Of a DNA stretch of 64,000 nucleotides, positions 44,036 through 51,396 are shown one piece after another. Below the pieces are notes generated by a model that ran no database searches, had not been told where the DNA came from, and was given only the letters and a program-made list of their open reading frames with translations. Source of the DNA: Ferrovibrio sp. (GTDB lineage Bacteria > Pseudomonadota > Alphaproteobacteria > Ferrovibrionales > Ferrovibrionaceae); NCBI RefSeq assembly GCF_002796975.1, contig NZ_PEKV01000002.1:78854-142853 (forward strand), read 5' to 3'. The position numbers and the translations under genes were made by a program. Position 1 is the first letter of the stretch. Each line of letters opens with the position of its first letter.

Positions 44036-45544
44036 ATGACCGCCACTCGCCCCCTCTGCATCCTGATCGCCGCCATGGGCGGTGAAGGCGGCGGCGTGCT
44101 GACCGGCTGGATCGTCGATGCCGCCGAACGCGCCGGCTATCCGGTGCAGAGCACATCGATCCCCGGCGTGGCGCAACGCACCGGCGCCACCACCTATTAC
44201 ATCGAGATCTGGCCCGAAAAGACGACGCAGCGCCCGGTGATGTGCCTGAACCCGATGCCGGGCCAGGTCGATGTGATGATCGCCAGCGAATTCGTCGAAG
44301 CCGGCCGCGCGATTGCCAACGGTTTCGTCTCGCCCGACCGTACGCTGTTGATCGCTTCCACGCATCGTATCTTTGCGGTCGCCGAGAAGAGCGCCATGGG
44401 CGATGGCCGCTATGATACCGGCAAGCTGTTTCGCGCCGCGAAAGACCATGCCCGCCGCACCATCCTGTTCGACATGGACCAGGCTGCCAAAGACTCCGGC
44501 AGTATCCTGAATGCCGTGCTGCTTGGCGCATTGTCCGGCTCCGGTGTGCTGCCGCTGCCCGCCTCCGCCTTCGAGGACGGCATCCGCATTGAAGGCAAGG
44601 CGGTGGAGAGCAACCTTGCCGGTTTCCGCTTCGGTCTGAGCCATGGCCAGGACGAGATCGAAGCGCGTGCCGCCGTGCTGTCGTCGCTGCCGCCGGCCGC
44701 CGCCGTGCCGGCACTGGCCGACCGCATCGCCCGGCTGCCTCTTGCTGTGCAGAAGTTTGCTGCCGAAGGCATCAAGCGCCTGGTCGACTATCAGGGCGTG
44801 ACGTATGCCCGGCTCTATCTCGATCGGCTGGATATGATCGCCAAGCTGGGCGACGAGATGCTGGCCAACGAGACCGCGCGGCATCTGGCGCTGCGGATGA
44901 GTTTCGAGGATGTGATTCGCGTCGCGCAGCTCAAGCTGAAGCCCGAGCGGTTTGCCGCCATCGAGCGCGAACAGCGCGTGAAGCCCGGCCAGCCCTATAC
45001 CGTGGCCGAGTTCCTGAAGCCCGGCGTGGAAGAGATTGCCTCGCTGCTGCCGCCTTCGCTGGCGCGCCGCGTGATCGGGTTCAGCAAGCGCAAGGGCTGG
45101 ACCGATAAGCTGCATCTGGCCATGACCGTGCAGTCCAACCGCATCGGCGGCTATCTGAAGCTGCGGATGCTGGCCGGCCTGCGTTTCTGGCGGCCGCGCA
45201 GTGCACGCTATGCCGAGGAACAGGCCCGCATCGAGGACTGGCTTGACCTGATCCGCCGTGCTGCTGCACTGGATCTCAACCTGGCACGCGAGATCGTCGA
45301 CTGCGCCCGGCTGATCAAGGGGTACGGCGATACCTTCAAACGCGGCGCCGGCAATTTCGACCGCATCCGCGACCACGTGATCCTGCCGGCACTGGAACAA
45401 CGCCTCGCGCCCACCGTAGCTGTGAATGCGCTGGTACAGGCGCGTACCGCGGCGCTGGCCGATCCGGAAGGCCAGTCGCTCGGCAATATGCTGGCCGATT
45501 TCGAAGCCAGCCTGCGCCCGGCAATCCCGCAGGCGGCGGAATAA
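44036..45544 (+). CDS. iorB: Indolepyruvate ferredoxin oxidoreductase, beta subunit, long form
   Basis: A 502-residue protein. The first about 200 residues are the gamma-type catalytic domain of 2-oxoacid oxidoreductases (MGGEGGGVLTGWIVDAAERA, PGVAQRTGATTYYIE). The remaining 300 residues are a helical extension found in the long IorB forms (DUF6537-like). Archaeal IorB has only the short domain. The two subunits together probably degrade phenylalanine-, tyrosine- or tryptophan-derived 2-oxo acids. Followed by a terminator shared with the convergent redoxin gene. Confidence 0.88.
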   Translation: MTATRPLCILIAAMGGEGGGVLTGWIVDAAERAGYPVQSTSIPGVAQRTGATTYYIEIWPEKTTQRPVMCLNPMPGQVDVMIASEFVEAGRAIANGFVSPDRTLLIASTHRIFAVAEKSAMGDGRYDTGKLFRAAKDHARRTILFDMDQAAKDSGSILNAVLLGALSGSGVLPLPASAFEDGIRIEGKAVESNLAGFRFGLSHGQDEIEARAAVLSSLPPAAAVPALADRIARLPLAVQKFAAEGIKRLVDYQGVTYARLYLDRLDMIAKLGDEMLANETARHLALRMSFEDVIRVAQLKLKPERFAAIEREQRVKPGQPYTVAEFLKPGVEEIASLLPPSLARRVIGFSKRKGWTDKLHLAMTVQSNRIGGYLKLRMLAGLRFWRPRSARYAEEQARIEDWLDLIRRAAALDLNLAREIVDCARLIKGYGDTFKRGAGNFDRIRDHVILPALEQRLAPTVAVNALVQARTAALADPEGQSLGNMLADFEASLRPAIPQAAE

Positions 45545-45546
45545 AA

Positions 45547-45574
45547 AAACGCCCGGGGCGGAGCCCGGGCGTTT
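45547..45574. terminator. Bidirectional terminator between iorB and the redoxin gene
   Basis: AAACGCCCGGG (45547-45557), 6-base loop, CCCGGGCGTTT (45564-45574). The flanking A-run (45543-45549) gives a T-run on the minus strand for the redoxin gene, and TTT follows for iorB. It starts 2 bases after the iorB stop. Confidence 0.9.
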
Positions 45575-45596
45575 CCATCTCAGAGATATTTCAGAA

Positions 45597-46238
45597 TCAG
45601 GCCGAGGGCGGCGCGTATTTCACCGTGCAGCCATAGGGCCGCGCCGTGGTGGTGCTGACGGCCTTGCCTTGCGCCAGTTCAGTCAGCGCGCTGTCGACGA
45701 AGTTCCTTGCGCCTTTCAGGTCATCGACACGGGTCGACGGCTTGTCGTCGATGCCGCCGGCATAGGCCAGCTTGCCGGTCTTGTCGATCACATACATATG
45801 CGGCGTCACGGTGGCACCATAGGCACGCGCGATCTGGCTCTTCGGATCGAGCAGCACGGCCGAGGGTGCAGCACCGCGATCGGTGGTCAGCTTGTTGGCC
45901 TGCGCGGCATCGACATGGCCCTGCTCACCCACCGGCGAGGAGACGATGGTAAGCCAGACGACATTCTGCCCGGTCCACTTTTTCTGCAGCGCCTGCATGT
46001 TGTTGCCGGTGTAGTGCTTCTTCACGAAGGGGCAGTCGTGATTCGACCATTCCAGCACCACGGTCTTGCCCTTGAGGTCGGCGAGCGAGACGGTCTTGCC
46101 GTTGGTGTCCTTGGCGGTGAAGGCCGGCGCGGCCTGGCCGATCTGGACGCCGGAATTGGCACTCACGAGTTGCGGTGCGGTCAGCAGGCCAATGGTGCCG
46201 ATGGCGGCGGCGGATAACAGGATACGACGAGAGATCAT
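45597..46238 (-). CDS. Exported thioredoxin-fold redoxin
   Basis: A 213-residue protein. N-terminal RRILLSAAAIGTIGLLTAP is a signal or Tat-like peptide, with a plain RR and a hydrophobic core. The mature part is a peroxiredoxin/TlpA-like fold with the active-site Cys in WSNHDCPFVKKHYTG; the second Cys of a CxxC is missing (C-P-F-V). It resembles AhpC/TSA-related periplasmic proteins. AGGAG precedes the start. It follows the DsbD-like gene after 11 bases, which suggests a shared redox role. Confidence 0.83.
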   Translation of the reverse strand: MISRRILLSAAAIGTIGLLTAPQLVSANSGVQIGQAAPAFTAKDTNGKTVSLADLKGKTVVLEWSNHDCPFVKKHYTGNNMQALQKKWTGQNVVWLTIVSSPVGEQGHVDAAQANKLTTDRGAAPSAVLLDPKSQIARAYGATVTPHMYVIDKTGKLAYAGGIDDKPSTRVDDLKGARNFVDSALTELAQGKAVSTTTARPYGCTVKYAPPSA

Positions 46239-46249
46239 GACGGCTACTC

Positions 46250-48388
46250 CTATCGTTGCGTGTTGATGGTGGGGTTGGGAAGCGACGCACTATTCTGCGG
46301 CCGGTCGAGTTGGGCGAGATGTTCCAGAACGATGGCCGGGGTGAGAATCTGCGGCAACACGATGCTGCGACCGCCGGCGTAATAGAGATAGAGCGGCACG
46401 CCGCTGCGGCCGTTCTGCTCCAGCAGGCGGGTGATCTCGGGATCCTGGTTGGTCCAGTCGCCCTTCATGTAGGTGATGCTGCGCGCGCGGAAGGCAGCCC
46501 GCACGGCATCGCTCGACAAAGCCGTGCGCTCGTTGACCATGCAGGTGATGCACCAGGCCGCCGTCATGTTGACGAAGACCGGTTTCTGCTGCGCCACCAG
46601 CGTATCCAGCTTCTGGCGGCTGAAGCTTTCGGCGCTCCCGCCGCCCGGCTGTGCGACTGCGACGGCCGGCGCGGCCGGATCGCGCGCGGTTCCGTATAGC
46701 GCCCCGGCCGCGGCAACCAGCAGCACAACGGCGCTGGCCATGGCCACACGGCCGCGCAAGCCAAAGCTCCAGGCGGCCGCCGCCACCAGTACGAGACCCA
46801 GCATCGCGGCCAGCAACCCCTGCTGCCCGACCTGCTGGCTCAGCACCCAGATCAGCCAGGCCACCGTGGCATAGAGCGGGAATGCCAGCGCCTGCTTCAC
46901 ACGTTCCATCCACAGGCCCGGCCGCGGCAGGCGATCCGCCAGTTGCGGCACGCATGTCAGCACGAGGAACGGCAATGCCAGACCAAAGCCGAGCGCGAGG
47001 AAGATGGCAATGCCAATGGCAGCCGGCTGGGTCAGTGCAAATCCCACTGCCGTCGCCATGAACGGCGCTGTACAGGGCGTGGCGACCACAGCGGCCAGCA
47101 CACCGGTGAAGAAGGAGCCCTGAGTCCCGCTGCGCCGGGTCAGCGCGTCGCCGATGCCGGCGAAGCTGCCGCCGAGATGGAACACGCCCGAGAGGCTGAG
47201 TCCCATGGCGAACAGCAGATAAGCGAGCAGCGCGATCACCAGCGGCATCTGCAACTGGAAACCCCAGCCGATCTGCGCCCCCGTCGCACGCAACACCAGC
47301 AGCAGGCCGGCGAGTGCGGCGAAGCTGACGAGAATGCCGAAGGTATAGGCCAGACCATGGCGGCGCATCTGCGCCCGGCCCTGCCCGCTGTGCGAAACCA
47401 GCGCGAGAATCTTGATCGACAGCACCGGGAAGACGCAGGGCATCAGGTTGAGCAGCATGCCGCCCACCAGCGCGAGCAATGCGGCCTGCAGCACGGCGGC
47501 CCAATCGGCAGGTTGCGCCACCGGCGCCGTGCCGTAAGCGATCTGGGGGTATTCAAACGCCTGCTGCTGCAGCCGGCCGCCGATATCCTCCTTGATCAGC
47601 AGCAACCCGCCAGTCTGCTGTGGCAGGCCGGCCGCGGCAAAGCTGCCGCGCGGCATCTGTAACGTCAGACCTTCGGCGGTGATCTGCAGTGGCTGTGGCG
47701 CCGCATGCTCGATCATCGCTTCCTGATGCGGCAGGAACACGGCTTCCCTGATACGACCGCCATTCGGTCCCGGCGCTGCCACCGTCAGCACAAAACTGGC
47801 GTCGGCCATCTGCATGTCTGCCGGCCAGGGCGAAGGCTGCGCGACCTGCTGGCGTGCAGTGTCGAAAGCAGCCTTGTTAGCAGGATCGCCCTCGCCACTC
47901 CCGCCGGGCAGCGCGAGATCGACGGTGGCCTCGCCGGGGATACATTCCTTCTGGCAGACCAGCCAGTTCACATCGGCGCGCAGCGGCATCTCGCCGGCCG
48001 GCAACACAGCCGGCGGCATGATCTGCGTCAGCAGCAGGATCTCGCCCTCGTAGCCATAATTGACCAGATGCGCGACCGGAATGCGCTCCGGCACCGGCCA
48101 GACGATCGGGCCAGCCGTAAAGCCTTCGGGCAGCGCCCAGCTGATCTCGGTGGCGAGGCCTGAATCACCCGGATTGCGCCAGTAGGTATGCCAGTGTTCG
48201 GCCATGCGCAGGCGGACACCGACCCAGAAGGGCTGCCCGGCGCGGATGCTCTGCGGTTCGGCGATCAGCGCCGCATCAACGAGGTCATTGCCAGACATTT
48301 GCGCCTGCACATTCGGCAGCAGGCCGAGAGTGAGGACAGCCACCAGGACAACCTGGTGCAGGCGGCGGAAAAAACCGAAGCGGCGCAT
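46250..48388 (-). CDS. DsbD/ScsB-like thiol:disulfide reductase
   Basis: A 712-residue protein. A signal peptide precedes a periplasmic beta-rich N-domain of about 260 residues (WRNPGDSGLATEISWALP). Then come about eight hydrophobic segments of the DsbD core: LMPCVFPVLSIKILAL and VVATPCTAPFMATAVG carry the paired membrane cysteines. The C-terminal thioredoxin domain has the redox pair C-I-T-C in AAWCITCMVNERTA. It passes electrons from the cytosol to periplasmic proteins. ScsB homologues combine this same layout and act with small redoxins. Forms a pair with the following redoxin gene. Confidence 0.88.
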   Translation of the reverse strand: MRRFGFFRRLHQVVLVAVLTLGLLPNVQAQMSGNDLVDAALIAEPQSIRAGQPFWVGVRLRMAEHWHTYWRNPGDSGLATEISWALPEGFTAGPIVWPVPERIPVAHLVNYGYEGEILLLTQIMPPAVLPAGEMPLRADVNWLVCQKECIPGEATVDLALPGGSGEGDPANKAAFDTARQQVAQPSPWPADMQMADASFVLTVAAPGPNGGRIREAVFLPHQEAMIEHAAPQPLQITAEGLTLQMPRGSFAAAGLPQQTGGLLLIKEDIGGRLQQQAFEYPQIAYGTAPVAQPADWAAVLQAALLALVGGMLLNLMPCVFPVLSIKILALVSHSGQGRAQMRRHGLAYTFGILVSFAALAGLLLVLRATGAQIGWGFQLQMPLVIALLAYLLFAMGLSLSGVFHLGGSFAGIGDALTRRSGTQGSFFTGVLAAVVATPCTAPFMATAVGFALTQPAAIGIAIFLALGFGLALPFLVLTCVPQLADRLPRPGLWMERVKQALAFPLYATVAWLIWVLSQQVGQQGLLAAMLGLVLVAAAAWSFGLRGRVAMASAVVLLVAAAGALYGTARDPAAPAVAVAQPGGGSAESFSRQKLDTLVAQQKPVFVNMTAAWCITCMVNERTALSSDAVRAAFRARSITYMKGDWTNQDPEITRLLEQNGRSGVPLYLYYAGGRSIVLPQILTPAIVLEHLAQLDRPQNSASLPNPTINTQR

Positions 48389-48468
48389 GCCATAAAATTC
48401 CCGTAAATCGCCGGCCCGGGCAAGCGCTATCGGGTCACAAGACTGCGAGCCGGAACGGTCCCGCTGGG

Positions 48469-49485
48469 CTAGAACGCGAATGACACGCTGAAGGCGCCAA
48501 ACTGGTCGCTGGCATCCTGGCCGACATATTCGCGCGTGCGCAGCACATGCGTATAGGCCAGCCGCACACCATCAATCACCACGGCGAGACCGAGCTGTGC
48601 ATCGCCGACGAAGTTTTCCTTCTTCACGCTGCGGCTGTCGCGGAAGGTATTGCCGTCGAGAAAGATGTTATGCGCCACAGCGCGGCCATCGACGCCAGCG
48701 AAGAGATACCAGCCGAAACCGCCCGGCGCCTTCTCGAAATAGCCTGAGCCCGGCAGGCTGGGCTGCACGCGCGGCGGGCCGTAATCGATCGGCAGATTCT
48801 GCCCGAAGCGGAACATCATGCCCATATTGGCGTAGTCGTAGACATTGCCGAGCGCGGCGCCGGCATGCGGTGTGGCATCGAGGCCGAAGCCGCCGGGCAG
48901 CTTGAATTCCGGCGACTGCCAGCTGCGCTGATAGGTCAGCTGCAGGGTCGGCTCGTTCTTCAGCTGCTTGCTCCAGCCCTGCGCCTCGGGTGAATCGACG
49001 ATGGAGTGGATGAAGTCCTGCGTCTCATGCGCCAGCGAGGCCGGGCCGACCACGCCGGCACTGACGAGGAACTGGTCGAGCACCTGCCCCGTGCGCGCCA
49101 CCACGCCGACCGAACCATAGAGCCAGCCGGCATAGGGCCGGTCGTCGGCCGGCGGATCGCGCAGCAGCTTGTTCGATGCGGTGTACATATTCTGGCCGAT
49201 GGCATATTCGACGCGGATGTCGCTGTGCCAGGCCAGCATCGGCACTTCATAGGCGAGATCGCGCAGCCATTCCGGTTCGCCGTTCTTCGGCGTCAGGTAG
49301 CTGAAGCGCGCGCCGCTCGTGTAGCGCCGGTCGGTGTGGTAGAAAAGATCGTTCTCCAGCACGAAGCTGAAAATGCCGACCTGCGGCTCGGCCTGCTTGG
49401 CCAGATCCGGCGGATCGGCGGCGAACACGCAGGGCGCAGCCAGCAGCGTCGCGGCGAAAGAGACAGCGGAAATGCGGGAAGACAT
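48469..49485 (-). CDS. LpxR-family lipid A deacylase-like outer-membrane protein (DUF2219)
   Basis: A 338-residue beta-barrel. The signal peptide is SSRISAVSFAATLLAAPCVF, then A. The family pattern VLENDLFYHTDRRYTSGARF (Asn-Asp-Thr-Arg) and DDRPYAGWLYGSVG are LpxR/DUF2219 hallmarks. LpxR removes the 3'-acyloxyacyl chain of lipid A in the outer membrane. The barrel ends with Phe at the last position (FSVSFAF). The start at 49485 is preferred to 49560. The role here is inferred from the family only. Confidence 0.87.
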   Translation of the reverse strand: MSSRISAVSFAATLLAAPCVFAADPPDLAKQAEPQVGIFSFVLENDLFYHTDRRYTSGARFSYLTPKNGEPEWLRDLAYEVPMLAWHSDIRVEYAIGQNMYTASNKLLRDPPADDRPYAGWLYGSVGVVARTGQVLDQFLVSAGVVGPASLAHETQDFIHSIVDSPEAQGWSKQLKNEPTLQLTYQRSWQSPEFKLPGGFGLDATPHAGAALGNVYDYANMGMMFRFGQNLPIDYGPPRVQPSLPGSGYFEKAPGGFGWYLFAGVDGRAVAHNIFLDGNTFRDSRSVKKENFVGDAQLGLAVVIDGVRLAYTHVLRTREYVGQDASDQFGAFSVSFAF

Positions 49486-49571
49486 CGGGCGGAACAGACT
49501 CGTCAGGGGATACGCGCTGCCCGTCTTGCCCGGTGAATGTGTCATCAGCGCGGCAGACATGGTTTTCCCCG

Positions 49572-49991
49572 TCAGTCCATGGCCGGGCGCGAGCGCATGT
49601 TCTTGACCCCCGACCGCTTGGTTTTCGACTCCAGCCGGCGCTTCTTCGACCCCAGCGTCGGCCGCGTCGCCCGGCGCACCTTGGGCACCACGGCCGCGGC
49701 ACGGATCAGGGTCAGCAGCCGCTCGATCGCATCCTCGCGGTTGCGCTCCTGGCTGCGATGCTCCTGCGCGGTCATCACCAGCACGCCATCCAGGGTCAGC
49801 CGGTTGCCGGCCAGCTTTTCCAGCCGGGCCCGCACGTCGTCGCTGTAGGCCTGCGACTGCCGCACGTCGAACCGCAGCTGCACGGCACTCGACACCTTGT
49901 TCACATGCTGGCCGCCCGGGCCCGAAGCGCGGATGAAACTGATCTCGATTTCGCGCGGATCGAGGCTGATGCGGCCGGTGACGCGGATCAT
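49572..49991 (-). CDS. arfB: Alternative ribosome-rescue factor ArfB (peptide-chain-release-factor-like)
   Basis: A 139-residue release-factor-like hydrolase. The catalytic GGQ lies in ASGPGGQHVNKVSSAVQLRF. A basic C-terminal tail (KKRRLESKTKRSGVKNM) inserts into the mRNA channel of stalled ribosomes. The start at 49991 is preferred to 50021 because ICT1/YaeJ proteins begin near the first strand. The upstream region holds the second phased-repeat array. Confidence 0.92.
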   Translation of the reverse strand: MIRVTGRISLDPREIEISFIRASGPGGQHVNKVSSAVQLRFDVRQSQAYSDDVRARLEKLAGNRLTLDGVLVMTAQEHRSQERNREDAIERLLTLIRAAAVVPKVRRATRPTLGSKKRRLESKTKRSGVKNMRSRPAMD

Positions 49992-50101
49992 GGCGCCGCC
50001 TCCGCCGGGGCGCGGCGGCAACGAAACCCTGCTGAACTGAAAACCCCCGCCATTTTCGCCTTTTTCCGCACTTTTCCGGGTTTATTTCATGTCGAGAACC
50101 T

Positions 50102-50191
50102 GCTTATTTGAGCTTATAGCAGGCTTATTTTGTCTTATACGAGCTTGTTTTGCCTTGTTACCGCGCCTGTCTGGCCTTGTAGCGGGCCTAT
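50102..50191 (+). repeat. Second helically phased short-repeat array, nine copies
   Basis: The core CTTRT or CCTRT recurs. Core cytosines are at 50103, 50113, 50124, 50134, 50144, 50154, 50166, 50176 and 50187. Spacing is 10-12 bases. The right end (CCTGTCTGGCCTTGTAGCGG) aligns with the left end of the 9975 array in the same strand. The preceding 50 bases are also weakly periodic. Confidence 0.7.
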
Positions 50192-50273
50192 ACGGCGTGA
50201 AGCACAAATTTTCCTTGAGAATCAGCGACCTATCGCTCGGAACATTATAGCAACCCGGCGGCCCGCAGGCAAG

Positions 50274-51113
50274 TCAGGCTTTGCGGAGGAAGTCGCGCAG
50301 TTCCTCGTAGATCCGCTTGCTCATCGCGTCGGCGCCATTGAGCATCAGGCCGAGCTGGGTACGGTTGAGGCCAAGCTGCTGCGCCAGTTCGTCCATCGTC
50401 ATCTTCGATTCGGCACAGGCCTCGGCCACCGCCTGTACCGACATGCCGTCGGCGTAATAGCGGCCGTAGACCACTTTCACCTTCAGTTCGGTCGGCCTGC
50501 GCTTCTGCGTGACGGCGCCAGAGATACTACTGGCGATCTCGCCCGGCGCACGCAGGCGCGGCTGCATCGTCGTGGGGGCCGCCGGTTCGTCGCGGCTCTG
50601 CTGCATCGCCTCAGCCAGCAGATCGGGCAGCGAACTGCTCTTGCCGATCACGTTATCCAGCAGGCGGCGCACGGTATCGACCAGTTCGGTCTGCAGTTTC
50701 GGCAGGCTGTGCTGCTCGCCGAAGCGGTCGTGGAACACGGCGATGTCGGTCAGCCGGTCGCGCCGGCGCTGCAGGAAATCGCGGCTGCCGAACGGCATGC
50801 TGCGGCCCTTCTCGCCGACCTGCAGGATGAAAATGCGCGTGGCGTTGACTTCGACGATGCAGACCTGCCAGCGCAGGTTCACCAGATTATGGGCAAGCTT
50901 GTCGCGCCGTGCGGCTTCGAACAGCGGCAGCTGGTCTTCCACCAGGTCGACCAGCACATAGAACTTGTCGATCTCGTCGATATAGCCGCGGAAGCTGTCG
51001 AAGCTGGCGGCAAAGCGATCCGGTTCAGCCATCTTGCGAATGATGGCCACTCCATGCAGCTCCGCCTTGTTAAGCAGGTCGTTAAGCTGGGCGATTTTGG
51101 TCGACGCAGGCAT
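50274..51113 (-). CDS. HTH-bearing hypothetical protein with autoregulatory-type operator
   Basis: A 279-residue protein of unknown family. The first 170 residues are helical and may dimerise (LRWQVCIVEVNATRIFILQV). Residues about 170-215 are a flexible linker. The C-terminal about 60 residues read like an XRE-type helix-turn-helix: TMDELAQQLGLNRTQLGLML, then NGADAMSKRIYEELRDF. A near-perfect palindrome overlies its promoter and leader, so it may bind there. It is not part of an operon. Confidence 0.65.
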   Translation of the reverse strand: MPASTKIAQLNDLLNKAELHGVAIIRKMAEPDRFAASFDSFRGYIDEIDKFYVLVDLVEDQLPLFEAARRDKLAHNLVNLRWQVCIVEVNATRIFILQVGEKGRSMPFGSRDFLQRRRDRLTDIAVFHDRFGEQHSLPKLQTELVDTVRRLLDNVIGKSSSLPDLLAEAMQQSRDEPAAPTTMQPRLRAPGEIASSISGAVTQKRRPTELKVKVVYGRYYADGMSVQAVAEACAESKMTMDELAQQLGLNRTQLGLMLNGADAMSKRIYEELRDFLRKA

Positions 51114-51119
51114 CGGCTG

Positions 51120-51163
51120 TAATCTCTATAGGGATTATATGGCAGAGCCTCGCCGGACGGCAA
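51120..51163 (-). promoter_or_regulatory. Promoter with overlapping palindromic operator of the 50274-51113 gene
   Basis: On the minus strand, TATAAT is at 51139-51134 and TTGCCG at 51163-51158, 18 bases apart, a convincing sigma-70-type promoter. TAATCTCTATAGGGATTA (51120-51137) is an 18-base palindrome with one mismatched pair that overlaps the -10 box and ends 7 bases before the start codon. A protein bound here would block transcription and possibly the ribosome. Confidence 0.6.
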
Positions 51164-51270
51164 TCTGGAATGGATTAAGAATTGAAACCGAATCGGACAA
51201 AATCTTCGCTAAACGCTGCGAAAATCTGACGAAGTGTGATGGCCGGTGGGAGAGTACAACCTACAGCCCC

Positions 51271-51288
51271 GTACCGGCATGCCTGTAC
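51271..51288. repeat. Near-perfect 18-base palindrome after the NO reductase gene
   Basis: GTACCGGCATGCCTGTAC, a palindrome with one mismatched pair and no loop, in the 283-base gap between the HTH gene and the norB stop. The lack of a loop and T-run argues for a protein site, not a terminator. The rest of the gap shows no gene. Confidence 0.35.
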
Positions 51289-51396
51289 GCCACGATCATC
51301 GAAATGAGCGTGGTGGTTCCCTCCCCGGTTTCCGGATCGGAACACCGCTACAAATACCGGCTCTGCTGCGGCCGGGACGTCGCGACCCGCGTCTGC

